Shown: in pieces, positions 35,856-45,600 of the stretch
Layout of the letters: every line of letters starts with the position of its first letter
How positions within the stretch are numbered: the first letter of the stretch is position 1
NCBI GenBank assembly: GCA_048173955.1
Contig: DBEYOB010000132.1
Location: 1-52,559 of the forward strand
DNA length: 52,559 bases
Source of the DNA: CAZUFB01 sp048173955
GTDB lineage: Bacteria; Actinomycetota; Coriobacteriia; Coriobacteriales; UMGS124
Direction: 5' to 3'
The notes under the pieces: model-generated
Databases searched by the model: none
The model's input: the letters and a program-made list of their open reading frames with translations, nothing else
Told to the model about the DNA's origin: nothing
Position numbers and translations under genes: made by a program

Positions 35856-35871
35856 TGTTCCACGTGAAACG
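35856..35871. other. parS-like site between rsmG and parA
   Basis: TGTTCCACGTGAAACG, 14/16 to consensus, directly upstream of parA. It could mediate ParB-dependent autoregulation as well as centromere function. Confidence 0.8.
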
Positions 35872-35913
35872 CCATCGCGCGAAAGAACCAACCATGCAGA
35901 TTCGGGAGTAGGT

Positions 35914-36714
35914 ATGGGCTACAGGGACGTCAAGCGGAAGAAGCAGGAGAACCCCACGAAGGTTCTCGCCATCATGAACCAGAAGGGCGGCGTCGGCAAG
36001 TCGACGACCGCTGTGAACCTTGCCGCGGCGCTCGGCGAGCGCAAGTACAAGGTGCTGGTCGTCGACTTCGACCCGCAGGGGAACACCACGAGCGGCCTGG
36101 GCGTCGACAAGCAGTCCATCGAGGAGAGTGTCTACGACGTTATCCTCAACAACGTCGACGCCGGTTCCGCCATCCTCGGCACGACGAGCCAGCGCGTGTT
36201 CCTGCTGCCCTCGACAATCCACCTTGCAGGTGCGGAAACCGAGCTCGTGTCGGTCATCGCGCGTGAGATGCGCCTGAAGGACGCGCTCGCGGGCGTGCGC
36301 GACAGCTTCGACTACGTCCTCATCGACTGCCCCCCGTCGCTCGGCATCCTGACGATTAACGCGCTGACCGCCTGCGACGAGCTGCTCATCCCCATTCAGT
36401 GCGAGTTTTACGCGCTCGAGGGCGTGACCAAGCTGCTCGAGTCGATGAAGATGGTCAAAGCCCATCTCAACCCCGACCTCGACATCTTCGGGGTGCTGAT
36501 GACCATGTACGACTCGCGCACCTCGCTGTCGAAGCAGGTTGCCGAAGAGGTCAAGAACTACTTCGGCGACAAGATGTTCAAGACGATGATTCCCCGCAAC
36601 GTGCGTTTGAGCGAGGCACCGAGCTACGGCATGTCGATTATCGAATATGACAAGTCGAGCAAGGGAGCCGAAGCCTATCGCGATCTGGCCAAAGAGGTGA
36701 TCAAGCGTGGCTAA
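35914..36714 (+). CDS. parA: Chromosome partitioning ATPase ParA/Soj
   Basis: Deviant Walker A NQKGGVGKSTTAVNLAAAL, then VVDFDPQGNTTSGLG, and DYVLIDCPPSLGILTINAL with the Walker B aspartate. The C-terminal RNVRLSEAPSYGMSIIEYD is typical. ParA drives origin segregation with ParB bound at the parS sites seen in this window. 266 aa; the stop overlaps the parB start by 8 nt. Confidence 0.97.
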   Translation: MGYRDVKRKKQENPTKVLAIMNQKGGVGKSTTAVNLAAALGERKYKVLVVDFDPQGNTTSGLGVDKQSIEESVYDVILNNVDAGSAILGTTSQRVFLLPSTIHLAGAETELVSVIAREMRLKDALAGVRDSFDYVLIDCPPSLGILTINALTACDELLIPIQCEFYALEGVTKLLESMKMVKAHLNPDLDIFGVLMTMYDSRTSLSKQVAEEVKNYFGDKMFKTMIPRNVRLSEAPSYGMSIIEYDKSSKGAEAYRDLAKEVIKRG

Positions 36715-37567
36715 GAAGACGGGTCTTGGCAAGGGTCTGAGCGCCCTTGTCGAACAGACGATAGAAGAAGTCCAGGGCGACGAGGTGGTCGGCGCGGCGA
36801 CGGAGATAGCCGTCGACAAGATCGTCCGCAACCCCAAGCAGCCCCGTACCCATTTCGACGAGTCCGAACTGTCCGACCTTGCCGCGTCGATCGAGCAGGT
36901 TGGCGTGTTGCAGCCCATCATCGTCCGCCCCGTCGGGAAGGGCTACGAGATTATCGCAGGCGAGCGCCGCTACCAGGCGGCCCGCAGGGTCGGGCTCAAG
37001 ACGGTTCCCGCAATCGTGAAGGAAATCGACGACGACGCCAGCCTCGAGCTGGCGCTCATCGAGAACATTCAGCGCAGCGACCTCAACAGCATCGAGGAGG
37101 CGCGGGCGTACAAAGAGCTGCTGGCGCGCACGGGCATGACCCAGGAGCAGCTCTCGAAGAAGATTTCCAAGTCGCGTTCGGCCATCAGCAACGCGCTGCG
37201 CCTGCTCGATCTTCCCGAGGAAGTGCAGCAGCTCGTGTTCGACGGCTCGCTCAGCGCCGGTCATGCGCGCGCCATCCTGGGCGTGCCGTCCGACGACAAG
37301 CGCGTCATGATCGCGCAGAAGGTCGTGCGCGACAGGCTGTCGGTCCGGCAGACGGAGTCGCTGGTCGCCCTGTTCTCGGTCGAGCAGGCCGACAAGAACC
37401 CGCGCCCTACGCTCCCGACGTCCTTCAAGAAGGTGGCGCGCAAGCTGCGCCAGGACCTCAGCACCAACGTCAAGATCAAACAGGTCCAGGGGAAGTACAA
37501 GATCGAGATCGAGTTCGCTGACGAGGACGACCTGACCCGCCTCGTGGGTTTGATGCATGCCGAATAG
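36707..37567 (+). CDS. parB: Chromosome partitioning protein ParB/Spo0J
   Basis: CTPase and parS-binding protein. N-terminal LGKGLSALV box, ParB/Srx fold with NPKQPRTHFDESELSDLAASI and the GERRYQAAR CTP-binding motif, ENIQRSDLNSIEEARAYKEL. A helix-turn-helix follows (TQEQLSKKISKSRSAISNALRLLDLP), then a C-terminal dimerisation region. The GTG start at 36707 overlaps parA. Six matching parS sites surround it. Confidence 0.97.
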   Translation: MAKKTGLGKGLSALVEQTIEEVQGDEVVGAATEIAVDKIVRNPKQPRTHFDESELSDLAASIEQVGVLQPIIVRPVGKGYEIIAGERRYQAARRVGLKTVPAIVKEIDDDASLELALIENIQRSDLNSIEEARAYKELLARTGMTQEQLSKKISKSRSAISNALRLLDLPEEVQQLVFDGSLSAGHARAILGVPSDDKRVMIAQKVVRDRLSVRQTESLVALFSVEQADKNPRPTLPTSFKKVARKLRQDLSTNVKIKQVQGKYKIEIEFADEDDLTRLVGLMHAE

Positions 37568-37582
37568 GAAGGGGACCGGGCG

Positions 37583-37834
37583 ATGAAGAAACTGCTCTCG
37601 TTTATCGGCTTCACGGCGGCGGCGGTCGTCTCGAGCACCGTCGTCTACCTGTACATGAACGACCGCGAGGTGCGGAACAAGGTCGATGCGGCCATCGCCT
37701 CGGTCGGCGATGCGGTCCGCGAGGTGAAGCGCGGCATCGAGACCGAAAGAGGTGCCAAGGCGGACAAGGCGGGGGACCCGGTCGCCCGCAACCAGGCATG
37801 GGCCGACGAGCAGTGGGAGGCCCTTGGCATCTAG
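37583..37834 (+). CDS. Small membrane-anchored protein downstream of parB
   Basis: 83 aa with a strong GGAAGGGG ribosome-binding site and only 15 nt from parB, so very likely in the parAB operon. Residues about 4-24 (LLSFIGFTAAAVVSSTVVYLY) form one membrane segment. The rest is charged, with a YtxH-like helix (VRNKVDAAIASVGDAVREVKRG). I do not recognise a function. Co-transcription with parAB suggests a membrane partner in segregation or an unrelated passenger. Confidence 0.75.
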   Translation: MKKLLSFIGFTAAAVVSSTVVYLYMNDREVRNKVDAAIASVGDAVREVKRGIETERGAKADKAGDPVARNQAWADEQWEALGI

Positions 37835-37870
37835 TACTCTGGCTGGGTATCTAGTGCTTTGGGTATCTAG
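37826..37870 (+). repeat. Three short repeats of GG(C/T)ATCTAG
   Basis: The last two sense codons and stop of the small gene (GGC ATC TAG, 37826-37834) recur as GGTATCTAG at 37846-37854 and 37862-37870. This looks like local duplication of the gene end. Confidence 0.7.
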
Positions 37871-37963
37871 CGGCAGGTTTGCCGCGATTTCGCAATGACT
37901 TGCGATGGCTTGCGACGACGGAAACGCGACGCCGCGAGCCAGCCGTCGAAGAACCGAGCAAAA

Positions 37964-38010
37964 CGAGGGGCCGTCCTGACGAATCGATTTCGCCGGACGG
38001 CCCCTCGCCT
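37964..38010 (-). terminator. Terminator of rlmN (possibly bidirectional)
   Basis: CGAGGGGCCGTCC (37964-37976) pairs perfectly with GGACGGCCCCTCG (37995-38007). On the minus strand TTTTGC follows. It lies between the convergent parB-side operon and rlmN. Confidence 0.8.
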
Positions 38011-38065
38011 CTGTGTCCACTTGCATGCACGTCTTTTTACGCGCGCCCCTTTGGATCCCGCTTCG

Positions 38066-39115
38066 CTACGCCTTCTTGGTGCGCTGCTTGAGCTGGCCGC
38101 AGGCGGCGTCGATGTCGGAGCCGCGCGACTCGCGCACGGTGGTCTCGATGCCGGCGTTCTCGAGCGCTTTGGCGAACTCGGCGACGCGCTCGGGGTCGGA
38201 CGGGCCGAAGGGGATGCCCTTGACCTCGTTGAGGCGGATGAGGTTCACATGGCACAGCGTGCGGCGGCAGAAGGCGGTGAGCGCCCTGAGCTCTTCGGCG
38301 GTGTCGTTCACCCCCTTGATCATGGCGTACTCGTAGGTGGGCCTGCGGCCGGTGTTCTCGGTGTACGAGATGATCGAGTCGCGCAGGCGCTCGAGCGGGT
38401 ACTGCCTTACGCCGGGCATCAGCTCGTCGCGGGTCTCCTGGACGGCCGAATGCAGCGAGATGGCGAGGGTGAACTGCTCGGGCTCGGCGGCGAAGCGGCG
38501 GATCTGGGGGAGGATGCCCGAGGTCGACACGGTCAGGTGGCGCGCCCCGATCTCAAACCCGTCCTTGCTGTTCAGGATGCGCATCGCCTCGATCGAGGCG
38601 TCGTAGTTCAGGAACGGCTCACCCTGCCCCATGAGCACGACGCTCGACACGCGCTGGCCGAAGTCCTGCGCGACGACGGAGACCTGGTCGACGATCTCGC
38701 CGGCGCCGAGGCTGCGGGTGTAGCCGTTCTTGCCCGTCGCGCAGAAGGCGCAGCGCAGCGGGCAGCCGGCCTGCGTCGAGACGCAGACCGTGAGGCGCCC
38801 CTTGCTGGGGATGCCGACCGTTTCGACCGCCGCGCCGTCGACGAAGCGCACGAGGTACTTGCGCGTGCCGTCGGAGGAGACCTGCTTGCGCGCGACGGTG
38901 GGGAAGTTGACGGGGTACTTCTCGGCGAGCTCGGCCCTGAGGCTGGCCGGCAGGTTGGTCATCTCGTCGTACGAGGAGACCCGCTTGTTGTAGAGCCATT
39001 GGATGAGCTGCTTGGCCCTGAAGGGCTTCTGCCCCATCTCTTCGGTGAGCATGGTGGCGATCTCGTCGCGGGAGAGTGCCTTGATGCCGATGATGTCTGC
39101 GGTGGCGCGTTCCAT
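38066..39115 (-). CDS. rlmN: Dual-specificity 23S rRNA/tRNA methyltransferase RlmN
   Basis: Radical-SAM enzyme that methylates C2 of A2503 in 23S rRNA and A37 of certain tRNAs. The iron-sulfur motif is CPLRCAFC (C-x3-C-x2-C) after VCVSTQAG. SSVVLMGQGEPFLNYD and LTVSTSGI are family segments, and a cysteine in CHVNLIRLNEV and the late SDIDAACGQL supply the conserved residues. The open frame reaches 39202, but the ATG at 39115 with AGGAAAGCAGGGACGG upstream gives a normal 349-aa protein. Confidence 0.95.
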   Translation of the reverse strand: MERATADIIGIKALSRDEIATMLTEEMGQKPFRAKQLIQWLYNKRVSSYDEMTNLPASLRAELAEKYPVNFPTVARKQVSSDGTRKYLVRFVDGAAVETVGIPSKGRLTVCVSTQAGCPLRCAFCATGKNGYTRSLGAGEIVDQVSVVAQDFGQRVSSVVLMGQGEPFLNYDASIEAMRILNSKDGFEIGARHLTVSTSGILPQIRRFAAEPEQFTLAISLHSAVQETRDELMPGVRQYPLERLRDSIISYTENTGRRPTYEYAMIKGVNDTAEELRALTAFCRRTLCHVNLIRLNEVKGIPFGPSDPERVAEFAKALENAGIETTVRESRGSDIDAACGQLKQRTKKA

Positions 39116-39304
39116 CCGTCCCTGCTTTCCTGGTTGTGTGCCCGCGGCCGCTCCGCTATGAACTTTGGCCGCAGGTACGGTAAATCGCATCAACGCCTTC
39201 AAACGCGCGTTGATGAGCGGTTACAATGCCATAGCATAAGCGTACCATGTACGCGAGTGTGGGAGGATGTTCGTAACAAAGACAGCATCGCCGAAAGACG
39301 TGAG
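39116..39304. promoter_or_regulatory. Divergent promoter region rlmN / membrane protein gene
   Basis: For the rightward gene, TTCAAA and TACAAT 18 nt apart (around 39199-39229) are a possible promoter. No clear leftward promoter for rlmN was recognised. Confidence 0.35.
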
Positions 39305-40123
39305 ATGTCAGCAAAGAAGCACAACATGATGGAGTCCGTCCGCTCCCAATGGATGCGTCAGCGTTCGGGGGGTTCGGATGCGCCGCGCGGCAGCCATTTC
39401 GCCAAGCCGGGCGCGCCCGCTGCTCCGGTTTCGCAAGAAACCGGTGAGGATGGTCCGTCATCGCCGTCTCCGATGGGTCCCGGCCTGCCGACGCCGGACT
39501 TTTCCCATGCGCTGATGGCGGCTTCTCCCGACGACTCCCTCGCCAACATGCCCGCGGTTGCCCAGGAGGCGCCGCAGACGGCAGGGGAGCCGGCGGCGTC
39601 CGGGCAGCAGGGCGCGCAGCGGCACATCAGGATCACGGGGGCGTCGGGAGAGATGCCGGCCGTGCCGCTTCGCGTGAAGAGGTCCCCCGCCATCCCCTAC
39701 AGCCGATACAACAAACGCTACCTGACCGACGGCCCCAAGATGGACCTCGAGACGGCGTTCGGGGCCTTTGCGAACGAGCCCATGGAGGGCGCCCCCGCCT
39801 ACGGCTGGAAGCCCTTTGCCGTGTATGGCATCGCGAGCGTCGCCTTGTCGCTCGTCTGGGGCGTCGCCGTCAAGGTCGCGGTCCCGGGGCAGCTGTCGGC
39901 CGACAGCTTCGAGGCGACGCTGGGGGTCGCGCTGCTCTGCGCAACGGTGGTTGCGGGAATCGCGCTGTTCGCCGCCACCACGGCGATGACGCGCCGCAAC
40001 GTGCCCGACTCTTCCACCGTCGACGTCGCGGCGTCCGCGTTGGGAAAGACGTCCCTGATGATGGTGGCGGGCGTCGCCATGTGGGTGCTTGCGTCGTTTG
40101 TCGTTACGAACGTCTCCCTCTAG
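39305..40123 (+). CDS. Predicted membrane protein upstream of ddl
   Basis: 272 aa from ATG 39305 (weak GAAAGACG ribosome-binding site). The frame is open much further upstream, but that part is antisense to rlmN. Residues about 1-155 are hydrophilic and low in complexity with Pro/Ala/Ser and no recognised domain. Three hydrophobic segments follow (AVYGIASVALSLVWGVAV; ATLGVALLCATVVAGIALF; TSLMMVAGVAMWVLASFVV). The stop lies 36 nt before ddl, so they likely form one unit. No function assigned. Confidence 0.7.
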   Translation: MSAKKHNMMESVRSQWMRQRSGGSDAPRGSHFAKPGAPAAPVSQETGEDGPSSPSPMGPGLPTPDFSHALMAASPDDSLANMPAVAQEAPQTAGEPAASGQQGAQRHIRITGASGEMPAVPLRVKRSPAIPYSRYNKRYLTDGPKMDLETAFGAFANEPMEGAPAYGWKPFAVYGIASVALSLVWGVAVKVAVPGQLSADSFEATLGVALLCATVVAGIALFAATTAMTRRNVPDSSTVDVAASALGKTSLMMVAGVAMWVLASFVVTNVSL

Positions 40124-40159
40124 GTCCCCAAGGTGATCGGTTTCGGGAGAGGAACGCAG

Positions 40160-41110
40160 ATGGAGCATCTTGACCCATCGGCCGTGCGGGTTGCGGTCGC
40201 CGTGGGCGGAACCAGCCACGAGCGCGAGATCAGCCTCGTCTCGGGCGCCCAGGTGAGTGCCGCGCTAACGAGTGCGGGATTCCAAAACGAGTGCATCGAC
40301 ACGGGTGACGCCCCCGCCGCCCTGAGGCGTCTGTGCGAAGGCGCGTTCGACGTCGTGTTCATCGCCCTGCACGGCAAGAACGGCGAGGATGGCGCGTTCC
40401 AGGGCGTCTGCGAGATCCTCGGCATACCCTACACGGGCTCCGGCGTCCTGGCGAGCGCGCTTGCCATGGACAAAGGGCGTTCCAAGGTCGTCTACAGCGA
40501 TTCCGGCATACCGACGGCACGTTCGGTGACGCTGCGCCGCGGCATGCCCTACGACGTCGGGGACGTCGTCGCCGTGGTGGGGGAGAAATGCGTCGTCAAG
40601 CCGATCGGCGACGGTTCGAGCGTCGGCATGAGCATCGTGCACGACCCCTCCCAGCTTCCCGAGGCCCTGCACACCGCGTTCGGCACGGGCGAGGACGTGC
40701 TGGTCGAGGCGTTTGTCGACGGCGTCGAGGTGACGGTTGCCGTCGTTGGCAACGACGACCCCCAGGCGCTGCCGGTCATCGAGATCGTTCCCCATGCCGA
40801 GTTCTACGATTTCGACGTGAAGTACAGCGCCGGCGGTGCGGACCACATCATCCCGGCCCGGCTCGACCCCGACGTCTACGCCAAGGTGCAGGAATACGCC
40901 GTCGCCGCGCACCGCGCCCTGGGATGCCGCGGCATGAGCCGCTCCGACTTCATCGTCGATGCCGAGCGGGGTCCCGTCATACTCGAGACGAACACGATTC
41001 CCGGCATGACGCCGACGTCGCTTCTTCCCGACGCCGCGCGCCATGCGGGATACGATTTCCCGACGCTGTGCACGAGGCTCATCGAACTGGCGCTCGAGGA
41101 GCGCCCGTAG
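40160..41110 (+). CDS. ddl: D-alanine--D-alanine ligase
   Basis: ATP-grasp ligase making the D-Ala-D-Ala dipeptide for peptidoglycan. AVGGTSHEREISLVSG gives the N-terminal nucleophile-loop region. ALHGKNGEDGAFQG, CVVKPIGDGSSVGMS, and the C-terminal EVNT-like VILETNTIPGMTPTSLLP complete the fold. The start ATG at 40160 has GGGAGAGGAAC; an upstream GTG at 40133 is less likely. 316 aa is typical. Confidence 0.95.
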   Translation: MEHLDPSAVRVAVAVGGTSHEREISLVSGAQVSAALTSAGFQNECIDTGDAPAALRRLCEGAFDVVFIALHGKNGEDGAFQGVCEILGIPYTGSGVLASALAMDKGRSKVVYSDSGIPTARSVTLRRGMPYDVGDVVAVVGEKCVVKPIGDGSSVGMSIVHDPSQLPEALHTAFGTGEDVLVEAFVDGVEVTVAVVGNDDPQALPVIEIVPHAEFYDFDVKYSAGGADHIIPARLDPDVYAKVQEYAVAAHRALGCRGMSRSDFIVDAERGPVILETNTIPGMTPTSLLPDAARHAGYDFPTLCTRLIELALEERP

Positions 41111-41178
41111 ACCCCACCCCTCGGCTCCTGCATCCCGCCATACCCCTGACCGGCCGATCCATGGCCAGCCAGTTTGAA

Positions 41179-41226
41179 AACGGCCGGCGGCCTCGGACGG
41201 AAATCCGGGGCCGCCGGCCGTTCTCT
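41179..41226. terminator. Bidirectional terminator between ddl and flavodoxin-like gene
   Basis: AACGGCCGGCGGCC (41179-41192) pairs with GGCCGCCGGCCGTT (41209-41222), a 14-bp GC-rich stem. The minus strand continues TTTTCAAA and the plus strand TTCTCTT. It separates convergent genes. Confidence 0.8.
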
Positions 41227-41246
41227 TGGCACTGTCCGGACGAAAC

Positions 41247-41801
41247 CTACCCGAGGTGGCGTCGTGCGGCCAGGAGAATGGGCTCGCATGCAGCCACGTC
41301 GAAGCGGTCCTGCTCGTCCGTCTCGCCGTCGGCGATCGCCAGCGCGAGCTTGTCGCCGCGGGTGAGCTTCTTGCCGTCCGCGCGCTTCTGGCGGTACAGG
41401 TCGACCTTTTCCGCCATGACGCCGCCCGGCTGGGTGTCCTTGCGCGACAGGCCGCCGGGGAGGGCGTAGTACAGGAACGTCCCGCTCATGAAGTCGGGGA
41501 AGTTCTTCGCCTTGATCTGCTTGACGAGGTCGTCGTTGACCGAGGCGAGGCCCACCGAGAACACGATGAGGTTCTGCTCGCCGAGATACTTGAAGCCCTC
41601 GGTGATACCCTTGATCCCGTCGATGTTGTTGTGGTGCAGGCCGCCACCGTAGATGATGGTCGGATAGCACGAAACGGTGAACAGGTTGGCTTTCTGCAGG
41701 GGCTTGATGGCGTAGCCGAGCTCCTTTGCCAGGTGCTCCGCGTAGCGCTTGGTGTAGCCGGTGCGCGATGTGTACAGGACGATGCCTTCTTTGCTGGCCA
41801 T
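41247..41801 (-). CDS. Flavodoxin-like domain protein
   Basis: 184 aa. The N-terminal VLYTSRTGYTKRYAEHLAKELG is the FMN phosphate loop of flavodoxin folds, followed by TIIYGGGLHHNNIDGIKGI and FSVGLASVNDD. The size and pattern recall the HemG/flavodoxin_5 group. A redox role with FMN is expected; the partner is unknown. AAGGAG lies upstream of the ATG. It follows the tail-anchored gene by 36 nt. Confidence 0.8.
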   Translation of the reverse strand: MASKEGIVLYTSRTGYTKRYAEHLAKELGYAIKPLQKANLFTVSCYPTIIYGGGLHHNNIDGIKGITEGFKYLGEQNLIVFSVGLASVNDDLVKQIKAKNFPDFMSGTFLYYALPGGLSRKDTQPGGVMAEKVDLYRQKRADGKKLTRGDKLALAIADGETDEQDRFDVAACEPILLAARRHLG

Positions 41802-41837
41802 GCGTGTAATCTCCTTGCGTGGGTGGTCGATACTACC

Positions 41838-42491
41838 TTATGCCCCGCACTTCAAGACGAGGAACAGAATGAGCGCTGCGATGAGAATAACCACAACGGT
41901 CAAAGCGATGCGGCATCCGGGGTGGCGCGACATGGCCGCGAGGGCGATCTTGTCGGACACGCTGCGCTTGCGCTTGAACACGACGAGCCCGCTGTTGCGC
42001 TTGGTGTTGATGGGGAGTGGCTGCTGCTTGTCGCCCTCCCAGTCCCCCGTCTCGACGACCTGGTCCCAGCTGGTGCCGGTCAGCACGACGTCGGGGCGCT
42101 TTCCGGCGGCGATGCGCTCGGAGGTCTTCTGCGTGTAGGCCTCGAGGTTCTGCTGCTCCTTGGTCTGGGAGGGTTTCACGTGAAACATCTGGTAGACCAT
42201 CTCGCCCTTGAAGAGCTTGTCCCCGTTGTCGTAGTAGACCAGCGAGAGCCAGCCGGCGCAGGTCCAACCCTCCTCGAGGGCCTCCCGAATGGCCAGCTTG
42301 TTCTTGGGATGCACGGTCCCGATGGGGTCCCCGTTGGACAGGACGGCTTTGAAAACCGACGTCTCGGCATCATAGGTGATCGACACGGGCATGCCGACGA
42401 TGCATGTGTTCGAAGCGAGGCGCTCGCTCTCCTCTTTGGTGACGTCGTCTATAAGCAGATATCCACCGATGTAGACATCGACTTTTCCCAT
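41838..42491 (-). CDS. Tail-anchored protein of unknown function
   Basis: 217 aa, not recognised. A compact N-terminal domain (MGKVDVYIGGYLLIDDVTKEE, VGMPVSITYD, then GTVHPKNKLAIREALEEGW) includes FHVKPSQ encoded by a parS-like site. A basic segment and one C-terminal hydrophobic helix (IALTVVVILIAALILFLVL) follow, ending KCGA. It has no signal peptide, so the bulk should face the cytoplasm. AGGGGGATT precedes the ATG. Likely cotranscribed with the flavodoxin-like gene. Confidence 0.75.
   Translation of the reverse strand: MGKVDVYIGGYLLIDDVTKEESERLASNTCIVGMPVSITYDAETSVFKAVLSNGDPIGTVHPKNKLAIREALEEGWTCAGWLSLVYYDNGDKLFKGEMVYQMFHVKPSQTKEQQNLEAYTQKTSERIAAGKRPDVVLTGTSWDQVVETGDWEGDKQQPLPINTKRNSGLVVFKRKRSVSDKIALAAMSRHPGCRIALTVVVILIAALILFLVLKCGA
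42172..42187. other. parS-like site in the tail-anchored gene
   Basis: GGTTTCACGTGAAACA, 15/16 to consensus, within coding sequence about 10.6 kb right of oriC. Outermost site seen on this side. Confidence 0.85.
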
Positions 42492-42639
42492 TCAGAATCC
42501 CCCTTCTGTTTGGATTAGCCGCAATGTGAGCAGTGAAGTGAAGGATAGCACGAAGGAACGCCACAGCCACGTGGTACCATCGCCAGTTGCACTCCCTGTG
42601 CAGGAAACGTTCCGAAACCTTCCGAGGAGCTGAACGCGC

Positions 42640-45600
42640 GTGACCCAAGACATCAGCCCCGCCCTTGCAGCCATCATAACCCCCGGTACCGACGACGACG
42701 TCGTCGCGCGCTACGCGACCCTCTCGCAGCGTGCCAAGGTGCGCGATTTTGGCCTGCTCGAGGACGACGTGGTGGTCATCGACACCGAGACGACGGGGCT
42801 CGACTTCAAGGAGTGCGAGCTCATCGAGGTGGCCGCGGCGCGTCTGCGCGGGCGCGAGGTGGTCGACACGATGGATCTGTTCGTGAAGCCCGCCAAGCCC
42901 ATACCTGCCGAAATCGTCGAGATCACTGGTATCGACAACGACATGGTGGCGGACGCCGACGATGCGGCGACGGTGGTGCGCGCGTTCATGGAGTTCGCGG
43001 GGGACACCCCCGTGATCGCCCACAACTCGACGTTCGACCGCCACTTCATGGAGAAGGGGAACGGCGGCCAGCCGGTCGGGTCGGTATGGATCGACTCGCT
43101 CGAGCTGTCGCGCATCGTGCTGCCCTGCCTGGCGAGCCACAAGCTCCAGGACCTCTCCCGCGCGTTCGACCTCCACCAGAGCACGCACCGCGCCCTCGAC
43201 GACGTCGTGGCGACGTGCGGCCTGTGGCGCATCCTGCTGTGCGCCGCCTCCGACCTTCCCGCAGGGCTGCTCTGCCAGCTCGCCGACATGTACCCGTCCG
43301 TCCCCTGGACGTACCGCCCGGTGTTCGCGCAGCTGGCGGCGGAGCACCCCGAGACGCCGTTCTCGCTGATCGAGGAGCGGGCGTCCCGCTGTGCGCGGAC
43401 CACCCTGACCCCGCGCGAGGACGCCTTCGACCTGGCCCAGGAGCAGCCGCTGCGCTTCCCCGTGACGGAGCGCATCGTCGACGAGTTCTCGCGCGACGGG
43501 GTCGTCGGGCGCATGTACGAGGACTACGAGCCGCGCGAGGAGCAGGTCCAGATGGCCTGCGAGGTCGCGCGGGCGTTCCAGTCGGGGAAAAACCTGGCCG
43601 TCGAGGCGGGGACCGGCGTCGGAAAGTCGATCGCCTACCTGCTGCCGTCGGCCTTGCTCGCCCAGGGGAACGGCGTGACGGTCGGCGTGGCGACCAAGTC
43701 GAACGCCCTGGCCGACCAGCTGATCAACCGCGAGCTTCCCCTCCTGTCGGCGGCGATGGACAAGCCGATCAGCTATGCGGCGCTCAAGGGGTTCGACAAC
43801 TATCCCTGCCTGCGCAAGGTCGACCGGCTCGCCCGTCTCGGCCTCTCGCGGTCCATGGCATCGGTGACCGGAGACGGGGAGGACGCGGCCGATGCAGGTC
43901 CCGACGGCGGGTCTGCGGAGGAGGGGAAGGGTTCGAAGAAGCTCCCCGTTCCCAGCGAAGATTTGCTCAACGGCATAGCGGCGATCATGGCGTACGGCTC
44001 GCAGAGCGCCTACGGCGACATAAACTGCCTCGGCATCCGCTGGGGCAAGGTCCAGCGCTCCGACTTCACGAGCACGTCGGCCGAGTGCCAGAAGCGGCGC
44101 TGCCCGTTCTTCCCCCATCGGTGCTTCCTGCACCTCGCCCGAAAGCGCGCCGCCGCATGCGACGTCGTGGTGACGAACCACTCGCTGCTGTTCCGCCAGG
44201 TCGGGAGCGACATCGAGGTCCTGCCCCCCATCCGCTACTGGATCGTCGACGAGGCCCACTCCGCCGAGCAGGAGGCGCGCCGTCAGTGGGCGCTCAGGGT
44301 GAACTCGCGCGACACGGCGGCGGCCTTCGACGTCATGGGAGGCTCGACCTCGGGAGCCCTCGGAACCCTGTTCAAGGAGGTCCGTGCGAAGCCCGCCGCA
44401 ACCCTCATGACGGGCCTGCTCACCAAGACGGCGTCCGAATGCTCGCGCGCAAGCATCGCCTCCGGCCTGTTCTTCGACGACCTCAAGGCGTTCTGCCGCA
44501 AGCAGCGCCGGGGCCGCGGGTCGTCGTACGAGACCGACACCGTGTGGCTCGACGCCGAGCTGCGCTCGTCTGCGGATTTCGCCCCGGTGCTCGAGTCGGG
44601 CGCGGGCTTCGCCTCGACCCTCGAGCGCGCGCTCAAGGCCGCGGGCGAGGCTGCGACCTCGATCGGGGAGGCCGCCCAGGGCGACCAGGGGCTCGCCGAC
44701 CGCCTGAGCGAGCTGACCGCCGCGGCGGGGGATCTGGGCAGGGTCCTCGAGGCGCTGAACGTCTGCCTCGCAGGTACCGACGACCGCTACGTCTACTCGG
44801 TTTCGGCGACCCAGCGCAGCGGCTTCGAGGCGTACGAGCTCGTGGCGGAGCGCATCGACGTGGGGGCCCAGCTCGCCGACGTCTGGTATCCCGAGACGTC
44901 GAGCGTGGTGTATTCCTCGGCCACGATCGCGGTCGGCGACAAGTTCGACCACTTCGCCCACGAGGTCGGGCTCGACCGTGCCGAACGCGGGTCCTACCGC
45001 AGCCTGCGCCTCGACTCAAGCTATGACTTCGACGCCAACATGCAGGTCGTCGTCGCCCAGGGCCTTCCCGACCCAACGAAGCAGAAGGACGCCTACCTCG
45101 AGGCGCTCGCGCCGCTGCTGATCGACGTGCACCTCGCGATGGGAGGGTCGGTCCTCACGCTGTTCACGAACCGCACCGAGATGGAGCGCATGTTCAACCT
45201 GGTGCAGCCCGCCCTGGCCCAGCAGGGGCTCGAGCTTGCCGCCCAGCTGCGCGGCGGCAACGTCCGCCGTCTGCGCGAGCACTTCATCGCCGAGCGGAGC
45301 AGCTCGCTGTTCGCCCTCAAGTCGTTCTGGGAGGGTTTCGACGCGCGGGGCGACACGCTGCGCTGCGTCGTGATCCCCCGCCTGCCCTTCACGCCTCCGA
45401 CCGACCCACTGTCGCAGGAGCGGCGTCTGCGCGAGGGGAAGGAGGCCTGGCGCAACCACGACCTTCCCGAATCGGTGCTCGCGATGAAGCAGGCGGCGGG
45501 TCGCCTCATCAGGAGCTCGACCGACCGGGGCGTGCTCGTCCTCGCCGACCCGCGCCTCACCACAATGTGGTATGGCCGCGTCTTTCTGGCGTCGCTCCCC

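Noticed and set aside
37895..39304. Upstream extension of the membrane protein at 39305
   Set aside because: Runs antisense through rlmN; the protein-like part starts at 39305.
42370..44961. Minus-strand frame of 863 codons
   Set aside because: Antisense shadow of the DinG-type gene in GC-rich sequence.
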